DNA of 64,000 bases from Nocardioides glacieisoli (GTDB lineage Bacteria; Actinomycetota; Actinomycetes; Propionibacteriales; Nocardioidaceae). The stretch spans positions 310,001-374,000 of the forward strand of contig NZ_SDWS01000003.1 of NCBI RefSeq assembly GCF_004137245.1. The letters run 5' to 3'. The notes under the pieces are model-generated. The model ran no database searches. It was not told the origin of the DNA and saw nothing but the letters and a program-made list of their open reading frames with translations. The position numbers were made by a program, and so were the translations under genes. Of this stretch, positions 36,957 to 48,176 are shown piece after piece. Numbering within the stretch: the first letter of the stretch is position 1; the number at the start of each line of letters is the position of its first letter.

Positions 36957-38558
36957 GTGAGCGGGCTCGACCGGCTGCCGCCGATCCTCCGCCACGGCCC
37001 GGCCTTCTGGCGGCGGTCCGTGCAGGCGCGCGTGGTCCTCAGCACGATGCTGCTGTCCGCCCTCGTCGTCGGCGTGGTCGGCGCCTTCCTCATCCAGCAG
37101 ACCCGCGACGGCCTGCTCAAGAACCGCGTCGACGCCGTCGTGCAGGAGGCGGAGGGCGAGACCGAGACGGCGCGCGAGCAGCTCGCCGCCGCGTCGCCCA
37201 CCGAGGTCGACGAGTCGGCCCAGCAGCAGGCGCTGGTCGAGCCGATCATCGCCCGCGGGTCGACACGCGGGTTCGCGGTGGTCCTGTCCCCGCCGGTGGA
37301 CGAGGACGTCCGGCTCGCCGACGGCGGCGCCAAGTTCACCGAGGGGCTCGACCTCGCCAGCGTGCCCGACGAGCTCCAGGCCCGCTTCGAGTCGGTGTCG
37401 CCGACGGCGTGGACCTACACCGACATCACGACCAGCGAGGACATCGCCGGACTGCCGGACGGGCCGGGTGTCGTCGTGGGCAGCCAGGTCCGCCTCCCCG
37501 CGGACAGCAACACCTACACGCTCTACTACCTCTACTCGCTCGACGAGCAGCAGCGCACCCTCGCCCTGGTGTCGCGCGCGATGCTCGTCGCCGGCGTGCC
37601 GCTCCTGCTGCTCGTCGCGGGCCTCACCTGGCTGGTGACGCGCCAGGTGGTGACCCCGATCCGGATGGCGCGGCGCGTCGCCGAGCGCCTCGCGGCGGGC
37701 CAGCTGCAGGAGCGGCTCCGGGTGCGCGGTGAGGACGACCTCGCCCGCCTCGCCACGTCGTTCAACCAGATGGCCTCCAACCTGCAGAAGCAGATCCGCC
37801 AGCTCGAGGAGCTCAGCCGCCTCCAGCGCCGGTTCGTCTCCGACGTCTCCCACGAGCTGCGTACGCCGATCACGACGGTGCGGATGGCCAGCGACGTCAT
37901 CCACGACGCGCGGCCCTTCCTCGACCCCGTCACCGGTCGCGCCGCCGAGCTGCTGCAGAAGGAGCTCGACCGCTTCGAGACGCTGCTCGCCGACCTGCTC
38001 GAGATCAGCCGCTTCGACGCCGGCGCCGCCGTGCTCGAGGCCGAGGACGTGGACCTCGTCGACGTCGCGCGCCGCGTCGTCGACATGACCTCGGCCCTCG
38101 CCGCGCAGCGCGACACCCGCGTCGTCGTGCACGACCCGGGCGTGCCGTGCGTCGCCGAGGCCGACGTACGACGGGTGGAGCGCATCGTGCGCAACCTGGT
38201 CACCAACGCGATCGACCACGCCGAGTCGCGCGACGTGGAGATCTTCGTCGGCGCCGACCCGCAGTCGGCGGCGATCGCCGTGCGCGACCACGGCATCGGG
38301 CTCGGACCGGGGGAGTCGGCGATGGTCTTCAACCGGTTCTGGCGCGCCGACCCGGCGCGCGCCCGCACGAGCGGCGGCACCGGGCTCGGCCTGTCGATCT
38401 CCCTGGAGGACACCCACCTCCACGGCGGCTGGCTCCAGGCCTGGGGACGCCCCGGCGAGGGCGCCCAGTTCCGGTTGACCCTCCCGCGCCACCTGACGAC
38501 CCAGCTGCGGCACTCGCCGCTCCCGCTCGTCCCCGACGACGCCCGGGAGACCGCATGA
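36957..38558 (+). CDS. mtrB: Sensor histidine kinase MtrB
   Basis: 533 residues. Two membrane helices (about 26-46 and 206-228) flank an outer sensing domain. HAMP, dimerisation and ATPase domains follow. The phosphorylated His 299 is in RFVSDVSHELRTP; N and G boxes are at NLVTNAIDHAE, VRDHGIGLGPGE and TSGGTGLGLSIS. MtrB phosphorylates MtrA, and LpqB is reported to modulate it. GTG 36957 starts 34 bases after the mtrA stop with no strong ribosome site. Its end overlaps lpqB by four bases. Confidence 0.96.
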   Translation: MSGLDRLPPILRHGPAFWRRSVQARVVLSTMLLSALVVGVVGAFLIQQTRDGLLKNRVDAVVQEAEGETETAREQLAAASPTEVDESAQQQALVEPIIARGSTRGFAVVLSPPVDEDVRLADGGAKFTEGLDLASVPDELQARFESVSPTAWTYTDITTSEDIAGLPDGPGVVVGSQVRLPADSNTYTLYYLYSLDEQQRTLALVSRAMLVAGVPLLLLVAGLTWLVTRQVVTPIRMARRVAERLAAGQLQERLRVRGEDDLARLATSFNQMASNLQKQIRQLEELSRLQRRFVSDVSHELRTPITTVRMASDVIHDARPFLDPVTGRAAELLQKELDRFETLLADLLEISRFDAGAAVLEAEDVDLVDVARRVVDMTSALAAQRDTRVVVHDPGVPCVAEADVRRVERIVRNLVTNAIDHAESRDVEIFVGADPQSAAIAVRDHGIGLGPGESAMVFNRFWRADPARARTSGGTGLGLSISLEDTHLHGGWLQAWGRPGEGAQFRLTLPRHLTTQLRHSPLPLVPDDARETA

Positions 38559-40288
38559 TCCACCACCTCACGAAGGTCTTCCTGGTCATCGCCGGCTGCG
38601 CGCTCCTGGCGGGGTGCGTGTCGATGCCGACCGACGGCCCGGTCGTCGAGCCGCAGGTCACCAGCGCCACCGACGACGTGCCCGGCATCTCGTTCGACCC
38701 GCCTCCGCCGCGGGCCGGCGAGTCGGCGCCCGAGGTCGTGGAGGGCTTCCTCGAGGCGATGCGGGCGACGCCGATCTCCCTGACCGTCGCGCGCGAGTTC
38801 CTGACGGCCGAGGCGGCCGACGCCTGGGACCCCGAGCAGCAGATCATCACGTACGCCGAGCCGGGCACCGCCTCCGGCGAGGAGTCGGTGCGGCTGGTGC
38901 TGAGCGACATCAACGTCTACGACAACCGGGGCGCGTGGCAGCGGGCGCAGGCCCAGCGACTCCTCGAGACGGGGCTGGTCCAGGAGGACGGCGAGTGGCG
39001 CATCGACTCGGTGCCCGATGCGCTCATCGTGCCCGAGTCGTGGTTCGACGACTGGTACGAGCTGGCCTCGCTGTACTACTTCGACCCCACCTCCGAGGTG
39101 CTGGTCGCCGAGCCCGTCTTCGTGCCGCGCGGCGACCAGTCGGCCTCGTCGCTCGTGACCGGCCTCGTCACGCAGCTCCCGGAGGAGCTGCAGGACGTCG
39201 TGCGCACCGACTTCCCGGCGGGCACCCGCGACGGCCTCTCGGTGCCGGTCGTGGGCGGGGTCGCCGTGGTGGCGCTGTCCGGGGACCCAGCCGCGATCGA
39301 CGAGGAGACGGGCCGGCGGATGCTCGCGCAGCTCGCGTGGACCCTCCGTCAGGACCCGCAGGTCCGCGCCGTCCAGCTCAACGTGGGCGGTGGTGCGATC
39401 ACGCTGCCCGAGGGCTCCGCGCAGGGCTATCTCGACGCCGGCGACCCGTTCGACCCCGACGGTGAGCGGCCGGTCCCCGACCTCTACGCCCTCCAGGACG
39501 GGCGCGTCGTGAGCGGCGAGCTCGACGCCTTCGTCGACACCCTGGGTCCGCTCGGCGAGGAGGGCTACGACCTCCGCTCCATCGGCGTCACCATCTCCGG
39601 GTCGCACGTCGCGGCAGTGTCCGCGAGCGGCACCGAGGTCTTCGTCGCGCCCACCCAGGCGCCGGAGGGGGAGGTCAGCAACCCGGTCACCGGGGCGGTC
39701 GACCTCGCCCAGCCCCACTGGGACTACCGCGACCGCATGTGGGTCCTGGACCGCGGTGCCGGGCGGGCCCGCGTCACGGTGGTGGTCGACGGGGTGGCCA
39801 CCGAGCAGCGGGTGCCGGGCATCAGCGGACGGACGGTGACCGAGCTGCTGGTGTCGCGCGACGGCAGCCGCCTGGTCGCGGTCGTCCGCGGCCGGAAGGC
39901 CGACCGGGTGGTGTCGACCCGGATCCGCCACGACATGGCCGGCGGGATCCTCGGGTTCACCCCGCCGCAGGTCGTGCCGCTGCCCGAGGAGGGCAGCCCG
40001 CGCATCCGCGACATCGGCTGGCGCACCCCGACGTCGATCTCGGTGCTGCGGACCTTCACCGACGACCTGTCGCTCGTGCGCACCTTCTCGGTCGACGGCT
40101 CGCCCGGCGAGATCGTGGTCAACGGGCTCACCCGCCTCCGGGGCCGCGTCAGGACGCTCGTCTCCGCGCCCGTCGACGGCAGCGAGGTGCTGGCCCTCGG
40201 CCGCGGGACCGTCGCGAGCCTGACCCGTCCCGACCGGATCGTGCCCACCCTGCCCGAGGGCCTGTCCGCGCTCACCTACGTCGGCTGA
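38555..40288 (+). CDS. lpqB: Lipoprotein LpqB
   Basis: 577 residues. The signal peptide with lipobox LLAGC places the lipidated Cys at residue 21. The outer part has a GerMN domain (EVLVAEPVFVPRGDQSASSL, ELQDVVRTDFPAGTRDG and LAWTLRQDPQVRAVQLNVGG) and a C-terminal beta-propeller-like LpqB domain (HWDYRDRMWVLDRG, RLVAVVRGRKADRV and DIGWRTPTSISVL). LpqB binds MtrB and adjusts signalling to wall state. The ATG at 38555 overlaps the mtrB stop by four bases, so the three are one operon. Confidence 0.96.
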   Translation: MIHHLTKVFLVIAGCALLAGCVSMPTDGPVVEPQVTSATDDVPGISFDPPPPRAGESAPEVVEGFLEAMRATPISLTVAREFLTAEAADAWDPEQQIITYAEPGTASGEESVRLVLSDINVYDNRGAWQRAQAQRLLETGLVQEDGEWRIDSVPDALIVPESWFDDWYELASLYYFDPTSEVLVAEPVFVPRGDQSASSLVTGLVTQLPEELQDVVRTDFPAGTRDGLSVPVVGGVAVVALSGDPAAIDEETGRRMLAQLAWTLRQDPQVRAVQLNVGGGAITLPEGSAQGYLDAGDPFDPDGERPVPDLYALQDGRVVSGELDAFVDTLGPLGEEGYDLRSIGVTISGSHVAAVSASGTEVFVAPTQAPEGEVSNPVTGAVDLAQPHWDYRDRMWVLDRGAGRARVTVVVDGVATEQRVPGISGRTVTELLVSRDGSRLVAVVRGRKADRVVSTRIRHDMAGGILGFTPPQVVPLPEEGSPRIRDIGWRTPTSISVLRTFTDDLSLVRTFSVDGSPGEIVVNGLTRLRGRVRTLVSAPVDGSEVLALGRGTVASLTRPDRIVPTLPEGLSALTYVG

Positions 40289-40346
40289 TCCACAGGCCGC
40301 GACCGCCCGGTTGCCGGCGTACGTCCGCGCCTGCTGGCATGGTCGC

Positions 40347-41066
40347 GTGCTCGACGCGGCCCTCGACCTCTTCCTCGGCAGCCGGTGCGTCGGCTGCGAC
40401 GAGCCCGGACGGATGCTCTGCCCGCGCTGCCGCGCTGCACTGTCCACGACCGCCCACGTCGCCTGGCCGACGCCGGTGCCTGCCGGGCTCGTCGCGCCGT
40501 GGGCGACCGAGGAGTACGACGGTGCGGTCCGCGCGCTCGTCGTGGGCCACAAGGACCGCGGCCAGTGGGGCCACCGGCGGGTGCTCGGCGACCTCCTCGC
40601 CACCGCGGTGCTGGAAGCGACCGCCGGCCTCGACCCGGACGTCCCGGTGCTGCTCGTGCCGGTCCCGTCGCGGCCGGGGGCCGGGCGGTCACGGGGCTAC
40701 GAGGCGACGACCGCCCTGGTGCGCGCCGCTGCGACCACGGTCCGCCGCCAGCGACCTGCGGCGGTGGCGCAGCTGCTCGTGTCGCGTGGCGCAGCGGACC
40801 AGAAGGCGCTGGACGCACCGGGCCGGGCCGTCAACGTGAGCCACTCGATGCACTGTCCCTCGACCGCGCTCGCGCGGGCCGGTCGACGCCGGCCGCGCGG
40901 CCACGTGGTGGTGTGCGACGACGTCGTCACGACCGGCTCGACGGCCCGCGAGGCGCAGCGGGCGCTCGAGGCGGTCGGGCTGCCGCCCGTCGCGGTCGCG
41001 GCCGTCGCCGCCACCCGGCGCCGAGGGGTGGTCCCCCTGGTTGGCCCGGGGGCCGGGAGGGGCTAG
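40347..41066 (+). CDS. ComF-family phosphoribosyltransferase-like protein
   Basis: 239 residues. An N-terminal zinc finger (RCVGCDEPGRMLCPRC) is followed by a type I phosphoribosyltransferase fold with VPVPSRPGAGRSRGYE and the PRPP loop VVVCDDVVTTGSTARE. Members are linked to DNA uptake or repair of purine balance; the bacterial role is not settled. GTG 40347 is taken as start because TGGCAT ends 6 bases before it with TTGCCG upstream; TTG 40311 would add 12 residues. It lies between lpqB and the raiA RNA, a context seen for other raiA loci. Confidence 0.9.
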   Translation: MLDAALDLFLGSRCVGCDEPGRMLCPRCRAALSTTAHVAWPTPVPAGLVAPWATEEYDGAVRALVVGHKDRGQWGHRRVLGDLLATAVLEATAGLDPDVPVLLVPVPSRPGAGRSRGYEATTALVRAAATTVRRQRPAAVAQLLVSRGAADQKALDAPGRAVNVSHSMHCPSTALARAGRRRPRGHVVVCDDVVTTGSTAREAQRALEAVGLPPVAVAAVAATRRRGVVPLVGPGAGRG

Positions 41067-41069
41067 CGT
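41041..41069 (+). promoter_or_regulatory. Promoter of the comF-hpf intergenic RNA
   Basis: TTGGCC (41041-41046) and TAGCGT (41064-41069) are 17 bases apart. The -10 box overlaps the comF stop codon. Initiation is expected at 41076-41078, exactly where the 5' strand of the closing stem begins. Confidence 0.6.
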
Positions 41070-41075
41070 CTTGTC

Positions 41076-41328
41076 ATGGAGTCCGCCTGGGTCCGTGGTT
41101 GCGTCACGACGATGGATTCGTCGTGGCAAGCCGATGCCAGTCGCAGGCGAAACGGTCCACGTAAGTCCCTCGCGGGACGATCACGGTGCGGCTTAGAAGT
41201 AAGTCCTGCCTCGTCGCCGACGTCATATGCGTCGGTTGCCGGGAGAAGGCCAGTAGTGGCGGAGAAGCTGCGAACGTCTCAGCAGGCGATTGTGGGGTCG
41301 AAGACCAGGTCGGCCGGGCGGACTCCAT
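41076..41328 (+). ncRNA. raiA: Structured RNA upstream of hpf, raiA RNA candidate
   Basis: About 253 bases with no credible reading frame. Bases 41076-41087 (ATGGAGTCCGCC) are perfectly complementary to 41317-41328 (GGCGGACTCCAT), a 12-bp closing stem. Inside are further hairpins: CACGACGA/TCGTCGTG (41105-41112 with 41118-41125, extended by TTGC/GCAA), GTCCC/GGGAC with a TCGC loop (41165-41178) and CCGACG/CGTCGG (41217-41222 with 41230-41235). A promoter ends where the stem begins. raiA RNAs are a known large structured class in Actinobacteria and Firmicutes, placed upstream of raiA (hpf) or comFC-type genes, exactly this setting. Length and context fit; I have not matched its conserved bases. 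Confidence 0.75.
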
Positions 41329-41412
41329 CCCACCCTGCCCCGGCGCACCTCCCAGCAGGGGCGCCCGGGACCAATGGAAGGGTGCGGACGCTCGCTAGTT
41401 GAGGAGGTTCAC
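41329..41412 (+). other. Leader between the RNA and hpf
   Basis: The 84 bases between the closing stem and the hpf ATG contain GCCCC and GGGGC arms that can form a weak hairpin, then TAGTTG and a strong GAGGAGG ribosome site about 5 bases before the start. Nothing else is recognisable. It is not clear whether hpf is read from the RNA promoter or its own. Confidence 0.4.
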
Positions 41413-42042
41413 ATGGAGGTTGTGGTCACGGGACGGCACTGCGAGGTGTCCGATCGGTTCCGCGAACATGTCTCGGAGAAGCTCACCCGTCTGGAGAAGC
41501 ACGACCACCGCATCATGCGGGTCCAGGTGGAGGTGGAGCTCGAGAAGAACCCTCGCCAGCACGATCGCGCGACCAAGGTCGAGCTCACGGCCTTCTCCAA
41601 GGGGCCGGTGATCCGGGCCGAGGCGGCCGCCGAGGACAAGATGGGCGCGCTCGACCTGGCGGTCGACAAGATGCAGGCGCAGATGCGCCGTGCCGCCGAC
41701 CGCCGCCGCGTCCACAAGGGACGCAATGCCCACGTCGGCGTCGGTGAGGCGCTGGCCGGCATGCCGGAGGTGGAGGACGCCGCCGAGGCGGATGACGGCG
41801 TCGTCGAGCGCAAGGTCGGCCCGATCACGGTCACCGGTGACGGACCGCTCGTGGTCCGCGAGAAGTCCCACGGCGCCACTCCGATGACGCTCGACCAGGC
41901 GCTCTACGAGATGGAGCTCGTCGGGCACGACTTCTACCTCTTCGTCGACAAGGAGAGCGAGCGCCCCTCCGTCGTCTACCGACGTCGCGGCTACGACTAC
42001 GGCGTCATCTCGCTCGACGTCGACGGCGACACCACCGCCTGA
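41413..42042 (+). CDS. hpf: Ribosome hibernation promoting factor (long HPF)
   Basis: 209 residues. The N-terminal RaiA/HPF ribosome-binding domain (about 1-95) has the strands MEVVVTGRHCEVSDRFREHV and RIMRVQVEVELEKN and a Lys/Arg-rich helix. A linker (about 100-150) leads to the C-terminal dimerisation domain with MTLDQALYEMELVGHDFYLFVD and SVVYRRRGYDYGVISL. Long HPF forms 100S ribosome dimers in slow growth. ATG 41413 follows a strong GAGGAGG site. It sits directly downstream of the structured RNA. Confidence 0.96.
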   Translation: MEVVVTGRHCEVSDRFREHVSEKLTRLEKHDHRIMRVQVEVELEKNPRQHDRATKVELTAFSKGPVIRAEAAAEDKMGALDLAVDKMQAQMRRAADRRRVHKGRNAHVGVGEALAGMPEVEDAAEADDGVVERKVGPITVTGDGPLVVREKSHGATPMTLDQALYEMELVGHDFYLFVDKESERPSVVYRRRGYDYGVISLDVDGDTTA

Positions 42043-42081
42043 CGTCCTGCCCCGGTCACGCGTGCATGACATGATGCGCGC

Positions 42082-42771
42082 GTGACCGAGGCAGCAGGAG
42101 ACAACCCCGTCGGCAGTGAGCCCGTCCGCGTCCTGGTCGTCGACGACCAGGAGCTCTTCCGCCGCGGCCTGATCATGCTGCTCAGCGGCGACACCGACAT
42201 CGAGGTGGTCGGCGAGGCCTCCGACGGCATCACGGCCACCGAGCTGGCGGTCAAGACCGCGCCCGACGTGATCCTGCTCGACGTACGCATGCCGCGGCGC
42301 ACCGGCGTCGAGGCCTGCCGGGGCATCAAGGAGGCCGTGCCCTCGGCCAAGATCATCATGCTCACCGTCTCCGACGAGGAGGCCGACCTCTACGAGTCGG
42401 TCAAGAACGGCGCCTCGGGCTACCTGCTGAAGGACTCCTCGATCGAGGAGGTCGCGCAGGCGATCCGCGTGGTCAACGAGGGCCAGTCGCTGATCAGCCC
42501 GTCGATGGCGGTCAAGCTGATCGACGAGTTCAAGCAGATGTCGAAGCCCGAGCGCGAGCAGGGCCCGGCGCTGCGCCTCACCGACCGCGAGCTCGAGGTG
42601 CTGCGGCTGGTGGCCAAGGGCCTCAACAACCGCGAGGTGGCCAAGGAGCTCTTCATCTCCGAGAACACCGTGAAGAACCACGTGCGCAACATCCTGGAGA
42701 AGCTGCAGCTCCACTCCCGCATGGAGGCCGTCATGTACGCCATGCGCGAGAAGCTGCTCGACCTGCCCTGA
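42082..42771 (+). CDS. NarL/FixJ-type response regulator (orphan)
   Basis: 229 residues. A receiver domain ([16 protein letters not shown], phosphoacceptor Asp 67 in [16 protein letters not shown], switch Lys in GYLLKDSS) is followed by a LuxR helix-turn-helix: [24 protein letters not shown], then [20 protein letters not shown]. No sensor kinase gene is next to it, so its partner is elsewhere, or it works without one. GTG 42082 follows CATGAT (42070-42075) by 6 bases, a possible leaderless start. It keeps its place between hpf and secA in other actinobacteria. Confidence 0.93.
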   Translation: MTEAAGDNPVGSEPVRVLVVDDQELFRRGLIMLLSGDTDIEVVGEASDGITATELAVKTAPDVILLDVRMPRRTGVEACRGIKEAVPSAKIIMLTVSDEEADLYESVKNGASGYLLKDSSIEEVAQAIRVVNEGQSLISPSMAVKLIDEFKQMSKPEREQGPALRLTDRELEVLRLVAKGLNNREVAKELFISENTVKNHVRNILEKLQLHSRMEAVMYAMREKLLDLP

Positions 42772-42778
42772 GGTCCCC

Positions 42779-44008
42779 GTGGACCAGCTGACACAGCGCC
42801 AGGCCCGCCGCATCGCCCTGGCCGCGCAGGGCTTCACCGACCGTGCCCACGCGACGCCCGCGCTGAAGACGCTCGAGCGCACGGTGGCCCGCACCGGCGT
42901 GCTCCAGGTCGACTCGGTCAACGTGCTCCAGCGCGCGCACTACATGCCGCTCTACTCGCGGATGGGTCCCTACGACGTCGACCTGCTCCGCCGCGCGTCC
43001 ACCACGGGCGGGCGCCGCCCGCGGCACCTCGTGGAGTACTGGGCGCACGTCCAGGCCCTGATGCCGGTCGAGCTCTGGCCGCTGATGCGCCACCGGATGG
43101 AGAAGTACCGCTCCGAGCGGGGCAAGTGGGGGTTCGTCGCGTCCGATCCCGACCTCGAGCAGCGGGTGCTCGACGTCGTCGACGACCGCGGACCGGTGAC
43201 GGCCCGTGACCTGGAGGAGGAGTTCAGCGCGGGCCCCCGCACCAAGGAGCACTGGGGCTGGAACTGGTCCGAGGCGCGCAAGGTCCTCGACTACCTCTTC
43301 CTCGTCGGCGACGTCGCCATCACCGGTCGCAACGCCCAGTTCGAGGTCGTCTACGACCTGCCCGAGCGGGTGCTGCCCGCCGCCGTCCTCGCTGCGCCGA
43401 CGCCGACGCCGCAGGAGGCGGTCACCGAGCTCGTCCGACGTGCTGCCCGGTCGCACGGCGTCGCCAGTGCGGCCGACCTCGCCGACTACTACCGCCTGCG
43501 CCTCCAGCCCGCGCCCGGCAAGCCCAGCACCAAGGTCGCGGTCGACGAGCTCGTGGAGGCGGGGGAGCTGGTCCCGGTCGCGGTCCAGGGTTGGAAGCGC
43601 CAGGGCTACCTCCACCGCGACGCGCGACTGCCGCGCAAGGTCGGCGCACGCACGTTGCTCAGCCCCTTCGACCCGGTGGTCTGGGAGCGGGAGCGGGCCG
43701 AGGCGCTCTTCGACTTCTTCTACCGCATCGAGATCTACGTCCCGGCCGAGAAGCGGCTCCACGGCTACTACGTGCTGCCGTTCCTGCTGGGCGACGAGCT
43801 GGTCGCGCGCGTCGACCTCAAGGCCGACCGGGCCGCCCGCGTGCTGCTGGTCCCGGGGGCGTTCGCCGAGGACGGCGCCCCGGCCGGGACGGCGGAGGAG
43901 CTGGCCGCCGAGCTGCGGCGCCTCGCCGGCTGGCTCGACCTCGACGACGTGGTCGTGGGCAGCCGCGGCGACCTGGCGCACGCATTGGGAGCAGCGTTGG
44001 GCCGGTAG
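42779..44008 (+). CDS. AlkX/YcaQ-type DNA glycosylase, winged-helix protein
   Basis: 409 residues of the winged-helix HTH_42 family. The catalytic motif is Q43-V44-D45 in GVLQVDSVNVLQRAHY; QxD marks the AlkX/YcaQ group, which unhooks DNA interstrand crosslinks and N7-alkylguanine, whereas AlkZ has QxQ. Other parts are HLVEYWAHVQALMPVELW, GPVTARDLEEEF and the C-terminal LLSPFDPVVWERERAEALF. GTG 42779 is 8 bases after the regulator's stop with GAGG at close range, so the two share a transcript. A link to the regulator is inference from spacing only. Confidence 0.88.
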   Translation: MDQLTQRQARRIALAAQGFTDRAHATPALKTLERTVARTGVLQVDSVNVLQRAHYMPLYSRMGPYDVDLLRRASTTGGRRPRHLVEYWAHVQALMPVELWPLMRHRMEKYRSERGKWGFVASDPDLEQRVLDVVDDRGPVTARDLEEEFSAGPRTKEHWGWNWSEARKVLDYLFLVGDVAITGRNAQFEVVYDLPERVLPAAVLAAPTPTPQEAVTELVRRAARSHGVASAADLADYYRLRLQPAPGKPSTKVAVDELVEAGELVPVAVQGWKRQGYLHRDARLPRKVGARTLLSPFDPVVWERERAEALFDFFYRIEIYVPAEKRLHGYYVLPFLLGDELVARVDLKADRAARVLLVPGAFAEDGAPAGTAEELAAELRRLAGWLDLDDVVVGSRGDLAHALGAALGR

Positions 44009-44009
44009 G

Positions 44010-44015
44010 TAGAGT
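44010..44015 (+). promoter_or_regulatory. Possible leaderless -10 box of secA
   Basis: TAGAGT lies just after the stop of the preceding gene and 8 bases before the GTG start of secA. There is no ribosome site between them, so a leaderless mRNA is plausible. Confidence 0.45.
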
Positions 44016-44023
44016 TACCGCTC

Positions 44024-46873
<2,850 letters not shown>

Positions 46874-46881
46874 CCCCAGCT

Positions 46882-46899
46882 CCTCAGCCGAAGCTGAGG
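46882..46899. terminator. Hairpin after secA
   Basis: CCTCAGC-CGAA-GCTGAGG is a perfect 7-bp stem with a CGAA tetraloop, 8 bases after the secA stop. It also covers the last codons of the convergent Rv3235-like gene. It could act as terminator for secA. Confidence 0.6.
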
Positions 46900-47408
46900 G
46901 CGACGCACTGCCAGCGGTCGCGCACGATCTCGAAGCGGGCGGCGACGGCGCGTGAGCGTCGCCCGTAGCGGACGTGCGCGCTCGCCTCGACGGCGTCGTC
47001 GCGGACCATCGCGGTGCGGACACCGATGACGACCGGCCGGGCCGGGTTGGGTCCGCGGACCTGGCCGGGCGCGGTGCCGAGCGCGGTGGTGACAGCTCGC
47101 AACCTGCCGGCCAGGTCCTCGTAGACCTCGGGCACCGAGTGGCGCAGCACCTGCGAGACCGGCCGGTCGCCCGCGGCGATCTCCACGACCGCCTGCAGGT
47201 AGCGCCCGACGAACGCGTCCACGTGGCGGCGCTCCGCGGTGGCGACGTCCACCAGGTCGAGGCTGCGCGCGCTGCGCAGCCGCGGGCGCGGGCGCGGGGG
47301 AGCGGTGCGCGGGGTGAGGTCGAGGGCGAGCGAGCCCTGCACGCTCGTCACCGGTGCGGGCGTGCGCAGCGGGATCACCCGTGCGTGCTCGGTGTCTGTG
47401 CCACTCAT
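46884..47408 (-). CDS. Rv3235-like family protein
   Basis: 174 residues. A variable, Pro/Arg-rich N-terminal part (to about 65) precedes a conserved core: AFVGRYLQAVVEIAAGDRPV, SQVLRHSVPEVYEDLAGR and VRYGRRSRAVAARFEI ending in DRWQCVALSFG. This is the Rv3235 family found next to secA in many actinobacteria. The function is unknown; a beta-rich domain of the SnoaL type seems possible. The ATG at 47408 overlaps the LysM gene stop by four bases. It converges on secA. Confidence 0.82.
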   Translation of the reverse strand: MSGTDTEHARVIPLRTPAPVTSVQGSLALDLTPRTAPPRPRPRLRSARSLDLVDVATAERRHVDAFVGRYLQAVVEIAAGDRPVSQVLRHSVPEVYEDLAGRLRAVTTALGTAPGQVRGPNPARPVVIGVRTAMVRDDAVEASAHVRYGRRSRAVAARFEIVRDRWQCVALSFG

Positions 47409-48070
47409 GATCGGTCTCCGTCCTCGTCGGGCTGGGTCTGGGCCTCGTGGTGGGTGCCGGGCAGGCGGAGCGCCTGGCCGGGGTGGATCAGGTCGGGGTC
47501 GTCGCCGACGACGTCCCGATTTGCTCGCCAGAGCGCGCGCCACCGGTCGTCGAGCGATCCCGCGCCCGGGTGGGCGAGCGCGATGGAGGAGAGCGAGTCG
47601 CCGGGGCGCACGACATAGGTGCCCGTGCCCGTGCCCGTGTGCGATGGCGCGGCCGGGCGCGGCTCGGCACGCTGCTGGTGCGGTGCGACCGCCCGCTCGG
47701 GGAGGGAGAGGCCCGCCAGGAGCTCGCTGCCGTCGCCCCCGGAGGCGAGTGAGGGGGCGCTGGTGCCGGCCACGACCGCGACACCGCACGCGAGGAGCAC
47801 CAGTCGGCGCGTGACACCGCCCGGTGCCGTTCTGCCGCGCAGCAGGCCGAGCACGGTCACGGTCGTGACGAGCCACAGCCAGACGAGCGACAGCGCCAAC
47901 CCCGTGACGCAGGCGGCGACGACCAGGTCGCTGACGGCGGCCGCGCCGGAGGCCGACCGTGCCGCCGACCAGGCGGGCGGTGTCGAGATGAGCGCGAGCG
48001 CGGCGGCCGTGCTCGCGCCCAACCAGACGGCGAGCGAGCGGGCAGGCGATCCGAGACTCCGAGGCACCAC
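47405..48070 (-). CDS. LysM-domain membrane protein
   Basis: 221 residues. Three hydrophobic segments (about residues 10-32, 43-70 and 87-103) come first, then a Pro/Ala-rich linker and a C-terminal LysM: GTYVVRPGDSLSSIALAHPG, with the second half DPDLIHPGQALRLPG. LysM binds N-acetylglucosamine sugars of peptidoglycan, so the domain should face the wall. GTG 48070 follows GAAAGG by 5 bases; a TTG at 48106 would add 12 residues. TTGACG-N17-TTGAAT upstream on the minus strand is a possible promoter. Coupled to the Rv3235-like gene. Confidence 0.83.
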   Translation of the reverse strand: MVPRSLGSPARSLAVWLGASTAAALALISTPPAWSAARSASGAAAVSDLVVAACVTGLALSLVWLWLVTTVTVLGLLRGRTAPGGVTRRLVLLACGVAVVAGTSAPSLASGGDGSELLAGLSLPERAVAPHQQRAEPRPAAPSHTGTGTGTYVVRPGDSLSSIALAHPGAGSLDDRWRALWRANRDVVGDDPDLIHPGQALRLPGTHHEAQTQPDEDGDRS

Positions 48071-48176
48071 ACGAACCTTTCGTTTGCGTGCGTTTGCGTC
48101 ATTCAACGCCTGCTAGAGGTCATCGTCAACGACCAGAGTCAGGGCTGTGGAGAACGACAGCACCTAGGCTCGCGCC

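Noticed and set aside
41076..41402. Short frames inside the comF-hpf gap
   Set aside because: They have no ribosome site of note and no motif, and they run through the complementary arms of the structured RNA. RNA structure explains the region better.
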